Source: JAFGDI01 sp963667715
Lineage (GTDB): Bacteria; Planctomycetota; Phycisphaerae; Sedimentisphaerales; SM23-30
Reading direction: 5' to 3'
NCBI GenBank assembly: GCA_963667715.1
Contig: OY763926.1
Coordinates: 1,550,001-1,614,000 of the forward strand
Length of the DNA: 64,000 nucleotides
The notes below the pieces were generated by a model. The model ran no database searches, was not told where the DNA came from, and was given only the letters and a program-made list of their open reading frames with translations. A program made the position numbers and the translations under genes. How positions within the stretch are numbered: the first letter of the stretch is position 1; the number at the start of each line of letters is the position of its first letter. Shown here one piece after another: positions 44,363-51,883 of this stretch.

Positions 44363-45079
44363 ATGAAAAAGATTATTCTTACACTTATCGCTGCGTTATT
44401 TGCTTCTACTGCTTTTGCTGGTTCAACTGTCGTACTTCGAAATAACACAGACACTGAAGGCGGCTATTATGACGCTGTTCTGAAATACGAAGATAACACA
44501 ACCTATGAATTTGGCACTTTCTGTCTCGAATACGGCGAACATTTCGCCCCCGGCAGCTCATACTACGTTTCTATAGATGACACAATAAAAAATAGCGGTG
44601 CCACCCCAGACACTCTCGACGTTGTTACCCAGAAGCTCTACGCATCGTACCTGAACAATTCTCTCGACCTGAACCTGACTAATGGCGGTTCATATGCTTC
44701 TGGCTCAGGCTCAACTTACAGCCAGCTGCAGGCCGCCTTCTGGGCTATCGAAAGTGCCGACGCACATGTTCTCAGCTGGAGTAATGGCGTATTCAGCAAT
44801 GATCTGGTTACTGTAGTTAGAGATTTCAGCACAAATACTATTATCAGTGCTGCTATTAACAGTGCTCTGAACATTGACACAACCGGCTACCAGGATGTAA
44901 TGGTAATGAATCTTTGGGGCAACTCAAACTGCAATTCAAATCCAATGCAGTCTCAGCTGATCATGGTTCAGAATTCCGGCGGTGGCGATGACAATAATGT
45001 TGTTCCTGCTCCTGGTGCAGTACTTCTTTCCGGCCTTGGCACATGCCTGGTAGGTTTCATCCGCCGCAGAAGCCTCTAA
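44363..45079 (+). CDS. putative thioester-domain surface protein with VPAPGA-CTERM tail (P4)
   Basis: 238-aa exported protein with AGGAG upstream of the ATG and signal peptide MKKIILTLIAALFASTAFAG. GTFCLEYGEHFAPG holds Cys54; QLQAAFW holds Gln123; together they fit the thioester-domain pattern with Phe replacing Ile before Trp. The tail VPAPGAVLLSGLGTCLVGFI-RRRSL is preceded by a Gly/Asp/Asn linker. Its closest relative in the window is P2. Its codon use is visibly more GC-rich (GAAGGCGGC, CTCGAC) than P1-P3, which may reflect a different origin or age. It ends the duplicated module. Confidence 0.8.
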   Translation: MKKIILTLIAALFASTAFAGSTVVLRNNTDTEGGYYDAVLKYEDNTTYEFGTFCLEYGEHFAPGSSYYVSIDDTIKNSGATPDTLDVVTQKLYASYLNNSLDLNLTNGGSYASGSGSTYSQLQAAFWAIESADAHVLSWSNGVFSNDLVTVVRDFSTNTIISAAINSALNIDTTGYQDVMVMNLWGNSNCNSNPMQSQLIMVQNSGGGDDNNVVPAPGAVLLSGLGTCLVGFIRRRSL

Positions 45080-45136
45080 TAAACTGAATATCAGAGTAAC
45101 CATATACCATTTGCTTGGTTACATAAATAACACATG

Positions 45137-45175
45137 TGCGACATTGGATCATTTGCATCCAATGTCGCATTTTTT
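45137..45175 (+). terminator. rho-independent terminator after P4
   Basis: TGCGACATTGGAT and ATCCAATGTCGCA form a perfect 13-bp stem followed by six T residues. A second hairpin, GTAACC/GGTTAC, precedes it (45095-45121). Confidence 0.9.
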
Positions 45176-45227
45176 ATGGTAATATCCGCAAAATGCCTTA
45201 TTATATCATTTGCTGTTTTAACTATGA

Positions 45228-45402
45228 AGGTAACCTCTGAAAATTGCTTTTGAGGCGAAGACGAGGATTGATTTTTGCTGACAAGGAACGAAGAACCGGG
45301 CATATTGGCCCCGATGTACATCGGGGTTCATGGTTTTTCGTGACGCCGCTCAGAAAAAATCAAGACCGTTTGTAGCCCGGAATGAATTTTTAGAGGTTGC
45401 CT
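45228..45402. repeat. 175-bp terminal-inverted-repeat element, copy 2
   Basis: Begins AGGTAACCTCTGAAAATT and ends AATTTTTAGAGGTTGCCT. It is the same length as copies 1 and 4 and carries the central CCCCGATGTACATCGGGG palindrome. It lies directly upstream of the comF-like gene. Confidence 0.88.
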
Positions 45403-45430
45403 GAACTCATATATATAGTTAGATTGGGGA

Positions 45431-46180
45431 ATGGTTATGTTGAGTGTTCTAAAAGATGTCTTTTTAACTGGCGTAGATATTATCTATCCCGCTTTCTGTC
45501 CAGTTTGCCGGGTCAGGTTAAATTATTCCGACCATATACTCTGTGACCAATGCTGGCACGCTCTCCGTGAATTAGCCGCCACTCCCAGCTGCCCGCATTG
45601 CGGAAAAACAGCCCCCAATTTCGAGATCTATAATGGTCGCTGCCATCAATGCCATAGCACAAAATCAAAACTCGATTATATCGTCCGGGTCGGCTCATAT
45701 GATAGCCCACTAAAGGAGCTTTTATGGCACCTAAAGTATAGCGGTCAGAGCTGCCTCGACCAATTCCTTGGCGAGCTTGTCGCTGATATCGCCATTGGCA
45801 GAGCTGAAATACGAAGTGCAGATTATCTGGTACCTATCCCACTACATTGGCTTAGAAGGTTTCGTCGCGGCTATAACCAGAGCGAACTGCTATCAGATAT
45901 CATATACAAAAAGCTTCGTTCCAGTGGGCTCTACCTTCAGAGAAGCACCGATCTTGTCAGAGTCAAAAACACTCCCCCTCAGACAACGCTGACAGAAGCC
46001 AGACGCAGGGCCAATCTAGCCGGAGCGTTTGCACTCAGACCAGACCATCCATTTTCCGGCAAAAGTGTCTGCCTGGTAGATGATGTAACTACCACAGGCA
46101 CAACTCTAGAAACCGCCGCACGAATACTCCGCCGTTCCGGAGCGGCCTCTGTCGGTGCGATTGTTATCATGGTTCCCTAA
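45431..46180 (+). CDS. ComF family phosphoribosyltransferase-like protein
   Basis: ComF/GntX family protein. An N-terminal zinc-ribbon region has CPVCRVRL, CDQCW, CPHCGK and CHQCHS. A type I phosphoribosyltransferase domain follows, with VPIPLHWLRRFRRGYNQSE and the PRPP loop VCLVDDVTTTGTTLETAA. In transformable bacteria ComF supports DNA uptake; in others the role is unclear. 249 aa is typical. It ends five bases before the convergent fmt gene, and repeat copy 2 lies just upstream. Confidence in family is high; competence function is not implied. Confidence 0.93.
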   Translation: MVMLSVLKDVFLTGVDIIYPAFCPVCRVRLNYSDHILCDQCWHALRELAATPSCPHCGKTAPNFEIYNGRCHQCHSTKSKLDYIVRVGSYDSPLKELLWHLKYSGQSCLDQFLGELVADIAIGRAEIRSADYLVPIPLHWLRRFRRGYNQSELLSDIIYKKLRSSGLYLQRSTDLVRVKNTPPQTTLTEARRRANLAGAFALRPDHPFSGKSVCLVDDVTTTGTTLETAARILRRSGAASVGAIVIMVP

Positions 46181-46185
46181 ACCGC

Positions 46186-47121
46186 TTAAACCAGTTTCGC
46201 TCCTGGTCTTAGCCTCTTACCGTTTGCAAATGCCTTAAACTGCATCAGTTTGCTATTGTCCGGCTTAACCTCAAGCAGCGTAATAGCCTTTCCATCTCCA
46301 CATACAATATCCATTTGCTCGTCAAATGTACCCGCCGCCAGCTCAGAATCCGCCTTATCTGCGAGCTTACACCGACAGATACTTACTCGTAGTTGCTCGC
46401 CATTTTCTAATGGTAAATAGCAAAACGCGCCCGGCCACGGCCACATCCCCAGTATTTTACATTTCACTTCAGCCGCCGGAGCTGTCCAATCTATCTGGCC
46501 ATCCTTTTTGCTCATTTTGGGTGCTTTACACGCCTGTGATTCATCTTGCGGCCTGGGGCTAAATATCCCAGCCTCAATTTCACCCAATACTTCTGCGATC
46601 AGTGCCGGTCCAAGTGCCGCTAGTCGGTCGTGCAGTTCGCCGGCTGTTTCGGTTTCCCCGATCTCTATTGATTCACTTGCGACCACCGCGCCGCCGTCCC
46701 AGGTATCGTTTATCTCAATTACTGTTACACCGGTTGTGGTTTCGCCTTTGATTATCGCCCAATTGATCGGTGCTGCTCCCCGATATTTTGGCAGTAGTGA
46801 GCTATGCAGATTAATGATCCTGGCCGGCAATTTCTGCATTCCCGCACCGAGCCACTGGCCAAATGCGATCACCACAATTACGTCCGGATTTAGCAAACGT
46901 ACCAGCTCGATTGTTTCCGGGCTGTTAATATTTGACGTCTCCTCGCAATCGATCTCCAGCTTACTGCAAATCTCTGCTATTGGAGTTGGTTTGGTTGATC
47001 TTCCGCGGCCGGCAGGGCGGGCTGGTTGCGTAAATACTTTCAATAGTTGATGATGTGAGCTATGCAGCCATCTAAGGGTATCACAGCCGAATTCTCCGCC
47101 ACCCATAAAAACTATACGCAT
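46186..47121 (-). CDS. fmt: methionyl-tRNA formyltransferase
   Basis: Transfers a formyl group from 10-formyl-THF to initiator Met-tRNA. The start is the ATG at 47121 (AAAGGA upstream; product begins MRIVFMGGGEFGCDTL); a farther ATG at 47172 adds 17 residues without homology. Motifs: PARPAGRGRSTKPTPI (tRNA-interacting loop) and NLHSSLLPKYRGAAPINWAI, with the catalytic Asn/His, then the C-terminal OB domain. 311 aa is standard. No def gene is next to it in this window. Confidence 0.96.
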   Translation of the reverse strand: MRIVFMGGGEFGCDTLRWLHSSHHQLLKVFTQPARPAGRGRSTKPTPIAEICSKLEIDCEETSNINSPETIELVRLLNPDVIVVIAFGQWLGAGMQKLPARIINLHSSLLPKYRGAAPINWAIIKGETTTGVTVIEINDTWDGGAVVASESIEIGETETAGELHDRLAALGPALIAEVLGEIEAGIFSPRPQDESQACKAPKMSKKDGQIDWTAPAAEVKCKILGMWPWPGAFCYLPLENGEQLRVSICRCKLADKADSELAAGTFDEQMDIVCGDGKAITLLEVKPDNSKLMQFKAFANGKRLRPGAKLV

Positions 47122-47648
47122 TTGAAGCCGTTCCTTTCGGGAAAATGCAATTATTCTGTTAGCTAAGTACATGCATTTGCCTTACATATACCATAAATGC
47201 TATATTAATCTAACTGACCGAAACCTTCAGTTTGGATATTGTAATTTACTGTTAACTAAGAATTTAGTCCCGATAGCATCGGGATAAAAACTAGTAGATT
47301 AGTTTTTGAACGCATATGATTCAACTAATTGCTAAATTCTAAATCCTATCAAGCTGACCATCGGTCAGTTTGAGTATATTATATAGCTAAAAACTGAACT
47401 TACAAGTTGTTTATAACCGAGATAATACTATGTAATATTGATCTATTTATGCATTTAAGTGTATTATTGAGCGGTTTTAGCTTGCATTTACGCTTTTGAA
47501 AATATAATATTAGCGGATTAAACACTGTAGACTTTTTTACGCTAGTCTACACACAATACTTGCTTTGCCAGTTTTTTTCTGGCTGTTATAGCAGTGTAAA
47601 ATTTCCAGTTCATTTTTTAGAACTGATAAATAATTATTTTAGGAGACA
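47122..47648. other. fmt-metK intergenic region: hairpin repeat and metK leader
   Basis: Divergent promoters lie here. 47266-47375 is a dispersed hairpin repeat. 47526-47625 holds three successive hairpins with T-rich loops upstream of metK: TGTAGAC/GTCTACA (47526-47551), GCCAG-T7-CTGGC (47567-47583) and CAGTTC/GAACTG (47606-47625). It does not resemble a SAM-I, II, III or IV aptamer. Confidence 0.55.
47266..47375. repeat. dispersed hairpin repeat (CTGACCATCGGTCAG family), copy 1
   Basis: Contains CCCGATAGCATCGGG, a TAGTTTTTGAA block, CTAAATTCTAAATCCTAT and the palindrome CTGACCATCGGTCAG in that order. Related copies occur at 50265-50352, 50388-50485 and 55150-55264. Confidence 0.75.
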
Positions 47649-48878
47649 ATGAAATTGGCCAAGAAAACAGTATGTAAAAAAAACAGTTGTAGCAGTGTAA
47701 AACCTGATATGTCAAATAGATACCTGTTTACCAGTGAATCTGTTAGTATGGGACATCCTGATAAGGTTGCTGACCAGATCTCAGATGCGGTTCTTGACGC
47801 TATGCTGGCTCAGGACCCTGACAGTCGTGTTGCCTGCGAAACAATGGTTACAACTGGTTTGGCTGTTATTGCTGGTGAAATAACAACTAAGGCAGATGTA
47901 AATATCCAGGAGATCGTAAGAAATACCCTAACTGGTATCGGCTATGACAACCCTGAATACGGTATCGACGGCAATACCTGTGCTGTTATGATCACTATCG
48001 ACGAGCAGTCGCCTGACATTAGCCAGGGTGTTACTGCTGGTAAGGGTGTATATAATAAAGAGCAGGGTGCTGGTGACCAGGGTCTTATGTTTGGTTATGC
48101 CTGTAAGGAAACTCCTGTTCTTATGCCGCTGCCTATCCACCTTGCCCACCGTCTGGTAGAACGTATGGCTAAGCTTCGCAAGAGCAAAAAGCTGGCCTGG
48201 ATGCGTCCTGACAGCAAGAGCCAGGTAACTGTTGAATACGACGGCCTAAAGCCTGTTAGAATCGACACTGTTGTTATTTCTACTCAGCATGCTCCAGATA
48301 TCTCTTACAAGAAGCTCTGCAAGCTCGTTAAGGACGAGATTATTATGCCGATCCTTCCTAAGAAGCTCATTGATAACAAGCTAAAGGTTCTGGTAAACCC
48401 TACCGGTAGATTCGTTGTTGGTGGCCCGCATGGTGACTGTGGCCTGACTGGTCGTAAGATCATCGTTGACACCTACGGCGGTATGGGTCGTCATGGTGGC
48501 GGTGCTTTCTCTGGTAAGGACCCTTCAAAGGTTGACCGTTCTGCCGCTTATATGGCTCGCTACGTAGCTAAGAATATCGTTGCCTCTGGCGTTGCTGACA
48601 ACTGTGAAGTTCAGCTTGCCTATGCTATTGGTGTTGCTGAACCTGTTTCTGTCAGAGTTGATACAATGGGTACTGGCAAGATCGCCGATGCTGAGATCAC
48701 TAAGATCGTTAGAGAAGTTTTCCCTCTAACTCCAAATGGTATCATTAGCCACCTCAAGCTCAAGAACCCAATCTATCAGGAAACCGCCGCTCACGGTCAT
48801 TTCGGCCGTAAGGGTAAAGGCTTCACCTGGGAATTGACTGACAAAGCTGACCAGATCAAAAAGCTCGCAAAGATATAA
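47649..48878 (+). CDS. metK: S-adenosylmethionine synthetase
   Basis: Makes SAM from methionine and ATP. All signatures are present: FTSESVSMGHPDKVADQISD (ATP/methionine site), GAGDQGLMFGYAC, GPHGDCGLTGRKIIVDTYGG and GGGAFSGKDPSKVDRSAAY. 409 aa, with about 25 extra Lys/Ser-rich residues before the usual MSNRYLFTSES beginning. The ATG at 47649 has AGGAG only three bases away, so initiation at the nearby TTG (47655) is also possible. Preceded by three leader hairpins, followed by a perfect terminator. Confidence 0.97.
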   Translation: MKLAKKTVCKKNSCSSVKPDMSNRYLFTSESVSMGHPDKVADQISDAVLDAMLAQDPDSRVACETMVTTGLAVIAGEITTKADVNIQEIVRNTLTGIGYDNPEYGIDGNTCAVMITIDEQSPDISQGVTAGKGVYNKEQGAGDQGLMFGYACKETPVLMPLPIHLAHRLVERMAKLRKSKKLAWMRPDSKSQVTVEYDGLKPVRIDTVVISTQHAPDISYKKLCKLVKDEIIMPILPKKLIDNKLKVLVNPTGRFVVGGPHGDCGLTGRKIIVDTYGGMGRHGGGAFSGKDPSKVDRSAAYMARYVAKNIVASGVADNCEVQLAYAIGVAEPVSVRVDTMGTGKIADAEITKIVREVFPLTPNGIISHLKLKNPIYQETAAHGHFGRKGKGFTWELTDKADQIKKLAKI

Positions 48879-48902
48879 TCTTTAGCATATCTTAGAATAC
48901 AA

Positions 48903-48940
48903 AAAGAGGCTGCATCGTCATGATTCAGCCTCTTTTTTTT
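48903..48940 (+). terminator. rho-independent terminator after metK
   Basis: AAAGAGGCTG and CAGCCTCTTT pair across a 13-nt loop and run into eight T residues. Confidence 0.9.
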
Positions 48941-48964
48941 ATTGTTTCGTTAGCCCTAATTCAC

Positions 48965-50257
48965 CTAACGGCGAATATCATGTACCTTACCGCACTTCGG
49001 ACATTTAGCCTTTGGCTTCTTAAATTCAGGCGGCAGCTTCAATTTCAGTCCGCAAGAGCAGTTGATGAAGGCATATTTATTCATAGCCATTATCGTATCG
49101 CCGGTTTTGCGTGCCGCTGCTGCCGCTGATATGACCGCCGCTGTTGTTACATCAGCATTTCTGGCTGACATCGCCTCTGAATCTGCCAGTGAAGCCTGCG
49201 GTATGCAATGCCCATGATTAACTGAACTGTACGCACTCTCGTACCCTTGGTATCCAATATCACCTGAAAGCTTTCTTAATATCTCTATTCTCTTGGCGAT
49301 AGGTGGGTGGGTGCTTGTCAGCCCGGACAAGGCCATCTTTTTGTTCATCGGGTCATTGATATACATAGGTGCAGTCACTTTATTTGCCTGCTCCATTTTC
49401 CCTGAGCTTATAGATATCTTTTCCAGTGCATTCGCCAGTCCCGCCGGGTAGCGTGTTAGACGTACCGCCGAGGCATCTGCCAGATACTCTCTTTTTCGAC
49501 TGGCCGAGAAGTATATCAGCTGTGCAAGTATCGGGGCTATTATCGCCAATAATATTGCCAGTACCATAATAACAATTGCACCCGCATTGTTCTCTCTTTT
49601 ATTACTATAACGGCCGCTGCCGGAAAACCACAGACTTCTAAGGAAAACCTGAGAGATAAGTATGATCGTCCCCAGCATAATACCGACCATGGTCATGAAC
49701 ATAACATCGCGATTGATAATATGGGATATCTCATGGGCTATTACACCCTGAAGCTCGTCACGATTCAGTCTACCCAGCAGCCCCGCAGTAACAGCAACCG
49801 CTGATTTATCCGGTCTGGTACCGGTTGCAAATGCATTTGGCACTTCACTGGGGATAATAAAGATTCGCGGCGGAGTTGCCAGGCCAGCAGCTATGGACAT
49901 CTCTTCTACAATATTAAATAGTACCGGATGTGTTTTACTGTCTATTTCAGATGCTCCACTGACAGCCAGCATAATATCACCGCCGGCAAAATATGCTACT
50001 ATGGATTGTATCCCCCAGATGACCAGGGCTATCCCCATACCGTAGAGCCAGTATGGATTACTGAAAAACGTATCAGCCCAGCCGTTGGTGCTAAAGCTCA
50101 GACCATGCTGTGGCTGACCATGAACCTCCTGCATACTATTGCCGGCTATTACACCTAGCGTCTGACCGACAAGAGCACCAAGCACCATCATAAGTATAGC
50201 CATTAAGCTTACCATGATAAGCGACCGCCGTTTATTAGCTTTTATTAATTCCCACAT
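48965..50257 (-). CDS. htpX: HtpX-like M48 membrane zinc metalloprotease with zinc-ribbon tail
   Basis: Membrane protease that degrades misfolded membrane proteins. Two N-terminal TM helices (about 12-34 and 72-93), zinc motif HEISH at 175-179 with INRD following, more TM segments around 185-205 and 225-250, and the third ligand in KREYLADASAVRL. The last 40 residues hold CSCGLKLKLPP and CPKCGKVHD, a Cys4 zinc ribbon not present in E. coli HtpX. 430 aa, versus about 290 for the plain enzyme. It lies downstream of lemA on the same strand, a familiar LemA-HtpX pairing. Confidence 0.92.
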   Translation of the reverse strand: MWELIKANKRRSLIMVSLMAILMMVLGALVGQTLGVIAGNSMQEVHGQPQHGLSFSTNGWADTFFSNPYWLYGMGIALVIWGIQSIVAYFAGGDIMLAVSGASEIDSKTHPVLFNIVEEMSIAAGLATPPRIFIIPSEVPNAFATGTRPDKSAVAVTAGLLGRLNRDELQGVIAHEISHIINRDVMFMTMVGIMLGTIILISQVFLRSLWFSGSGRYSNKRENNAGAIVIMVLAILLAIIAPILAQLIYFSASRKREYLADASAVRLTRYPAGLANALEKISISSGKMEQANKVTAPMYINDPMNKKMALSGLTSTHPPIAKRIEILRKLSGDIGYQGYESAYSSVNHGHCIPQASLADSEAMSARNADVTTAAVISAAAAARKTGDTIMAMNKYAFINCSCGLKLKLPPEFKKPKAKCPKCGKVHDIRR

Positions 50258-50264
50258 AATTATT

Positions 50265-50352
50265 CAGTACTAAATCCTAATACCTAAACCCTATCCCGAT
50301 ATACATCGGAACTAAATCCTAACTTCTCTCAAACTGACCATCGGTCAGCTTG
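50265..50352. repeat. dispersed hairpin repeat (CTGACCATCGGTCAG family), copy 2
   Basis: TCCTAATACCTAAACCC, then TCCCGATATACATCGGA, then CTAAATCCTAACTTCTC, then CTGACCATCGGTCAG. It lies between htpX and lemA. Confidence 0.75.
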
Positions 50353-50387
50353 TATATTGTAATTCATTATCAAAAAAGGGCTTAATG

Positions 50388-50485
50388 ATTGCTAATTAGT
50401 AGTTAGTTTTTGAAGTCATTCTATTCAACTAATTACTAAATCCTAAATTCTAAATCCTATCAAACTGACCATCGGTCAGTTTGAG
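50388..50485. repeat. dispersed hairpin repeat (CTGACCATCGGTCAG family), copy 3
   Basis: TAGTAGTTAGTTTTTGAAG, TCCTAAATTCTAAATCC, and the perfect palindrome CAAACTGACCATCGGTCAGTTTG overlapping the end of lemA. It is in tandem with copy 2 inside the lemA-htpX gap. Confidence 0.75.
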
Positions 50486-51040
50486 TTAATTAAAGTCAAT
50501 CTTCGGTGCTACTCTGGCCGCCTGATCGTCCAGTTCAAACATTTCTGCCTGCTTAAAGTTAAACATTCCTGCAATTATATTTGATGGGAACATTTCTATC
50601 TTATTATTGAAGAATAGTACCGCGTCATTATATGCCTGACGGGCGAATGCTATCTTATTTTCTGTAGATGACAGCTGTTCCTGAACCATCATAAAGTTCT
50701 GGCTCGCTTTCAGGTCCGGGTACGCTTCTACTGCAAGCATAAAATTGCCTACTGCCGCACTAAGGGCACTTTCTGCCTTGGCCTTATCTGCTATGCCGTC
50801 TGCCGCCATAGCACCTGCACGGGCCTTGGTGATCGCTTCCATTGTGCCGCGTTCATGTGTCATATATGCTTTCGCTGTTTCGACCAGGTTTGGTATCAGA
50901 TCATAACGACGCTTGAGCTGCACATCGATCTGCGACCAGGCATTTTTAACCTGATTACGCAAGCCCACCAAAGAGTTAAACATCGCAATAATAGCAACTA
51001 TTACTACCGCAACAACTCCAAGTATAATATATATAGCCAT
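50486..51040 (-). CDS. lemA: LemA family protein
   Basis: Membrane-anchored coiled-coil protein of unknown biochemical role. N-terminal TM helix (IYIILGVVAVVIVAIIAMF), then the LemA signature NAWSQIDVQLKRRYDLIPNL and helices with YPDLKASQNFMMVQEQLSST. 184 aa is standard. It sits between a zf-TFIIB protein and HtpX, all on the minus strand, probably one envelope-quality-control operon interrupted by two repeat copies. LemA has been linked to membrane stress in several bacteria. Confidence 0.95.
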   Translation of the reverse strand: MAIYIILGVVAVVIVAIIAMFNSLVGLRNQVKNAWSQIDVQLKRRYDLIPNLVETAKAYMTHERGTMEAITKARAGAMAADGIADKAKAESALSAAVGNFMLAVEAYPDLKASQNFMMVQEQLSSTENKIAFARQAYNDAVLFFNNKIEMFPSNIIAGMFNFKQAEMFELDDQAARVAPKIDFN

Positions 51041-51056
51041 TTTTAACCTGCCTTTC

Positions 51057-51121
51057 CTAATTCCTAATTTCTATCCCGATGTACATCGGGACTAATTCCT
51101 AAATCCTAAATTCTAAATCCT
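51057..51121. repeat. TCCTAA repeat with CCCGATGTACATCGGG hairpin
   Basis: TAATTCCTAATTTCTAT, then TCCCGATGTACATCGGGA, then TCCTAAATCCTAAATTC, filling the gap between lemA and the zinc-finger gene. The hairpin is identical in core to the one inside the 175-bp elements. Confidence 0.75.
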
Positions 51122-51478
51122 AAACATCTCATTGATCAGTTTTAATATCGGGTGGTCTGTATCCTGATTTCGTGCTATATCCTGCAATTCACCATTGTCA
51201 AACCATAGCCCGCAGCCCTTGGGGCAGCTATCTAACAGAATGGTACTATTTCCACTTGAAAACTCGACCTTATCCATTTTCTTACCGCATCTGGGACATT
51301 TCCTGACCTTTTCACTGCATTTGGATACCCGGCTAAGCGGCACTGAATCCTCGCTGCCCAGTAGTAGTTCCAATTCTCCCTTATCCAGCCAGATTCCCTG
51401 ACAGTCCAGACAGTGATCTATCTCAACATCATTGAGTTCTAATATTATCATAGCTTCTCTGCAAGCCGGACATTTCAT
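51113..51478 (-). CDS. double zf-TFIIB zinc-ribbon protein
   Basis: 121-aa protein with two zf-TFIIB-type modules. The first is MKCPACREAM with HCLDCQGIWLDKGELE, the second is CPRCGKKM with CPKGCGLWFDNGELQ. Such proteins are widespread but uncharacterised; some sit next to LemA or M48 proteases, as here. It is the probable first gene of the zf-lemA-htpX operon (72 bp to lemA). The third Cys pair in module 2 is CPKGC rather than CxxC, a common variant. Confidence 0.88.
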   Translation of the reverse strand: MKCPACREAMIILELNDVEIDHCLDCQGIWLDKGELELLLGSEDSVPLSRVSKCSEKVRKCPRCGKKMDKVEFSSGNSTILLDSCPKGCGLWFDNGELQDIARNQDTDHPILKLINEMFRI

Positions 51479-51656
51479 CGTTTATACTCCATTATTATAG
51501 CCTGGTAAGTGGTAAGTGTCTACTATTCAATAGTTTATATCTAGTGTCGATATAGTTCCCGCCAAGGTCTCAGTTATCATTATATTTAACACATAATTCC
51601 AATTATAGTTACACCAAAAATTGACGCAATTACTTTTTGTAACCCAACGCACATAA

Positions 51657-51694
51657 AAAAAGGGCAGCCAGTTATTATACTGGTTACCCTTTTT
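51657..51694. terminator. bidirectional terminator hairpin
   Basis: AAAAGGGCAGCCAGT pairs with ACTGGTTACCCTTTT (one mismatch), flanked by A- and T-runs. It abuts the 163-bp repeat copy 3 and can end pyrF transcription (minus). Confidence 0.75.
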
Positions 51695-51857
51695 AGGTAA
51701 CTTCTGAAAATTGCTTTTGAGGCGAAAACGAGGATTGATTTTTACTGACAAGGAACAAAGAACCGGGCATATTGGTGAATATTCACGGTTCTTCGTGACG
51801 TAGCTCAGAAAAAATCAAGACCGTTTGTAGCCCAGAATGAATTTTTAGAGGTTACCT
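51695..51857. repeat. terminal-inverted-repeat element, copy 3 (163 bp, lacks central palindrome)
   Basis: Begins AGGTAACTTCTGAAAATT and ends AATTTTTAGAGGTTACCT, the best-matched termini of the family. It is 12 bp shorter than the other copies because the CCCCGATGTACATCGGGG segment is replaced by TGAATATTCA. It lies at the 3' end of pyrF. Confidence 0.88.
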
Positions 51858-51883
51858 TTATTCATAAGGCTAAAGATAGCTAA

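Noticed and set aside
45091..45321. Minus-strand frame with MPGSSFLVSKNQSS, repeated at 52921-53154
   Set aside because: The shared peptide comes only from the 175-bp repeat copies and is broken in other copies. It is not a gene family.
47526..47648. SAM riboswitch upstream of metK
   Set aside because: None of the conserved SAM-I/II/III/IV motifs are present; only simple T-loop hairpins.
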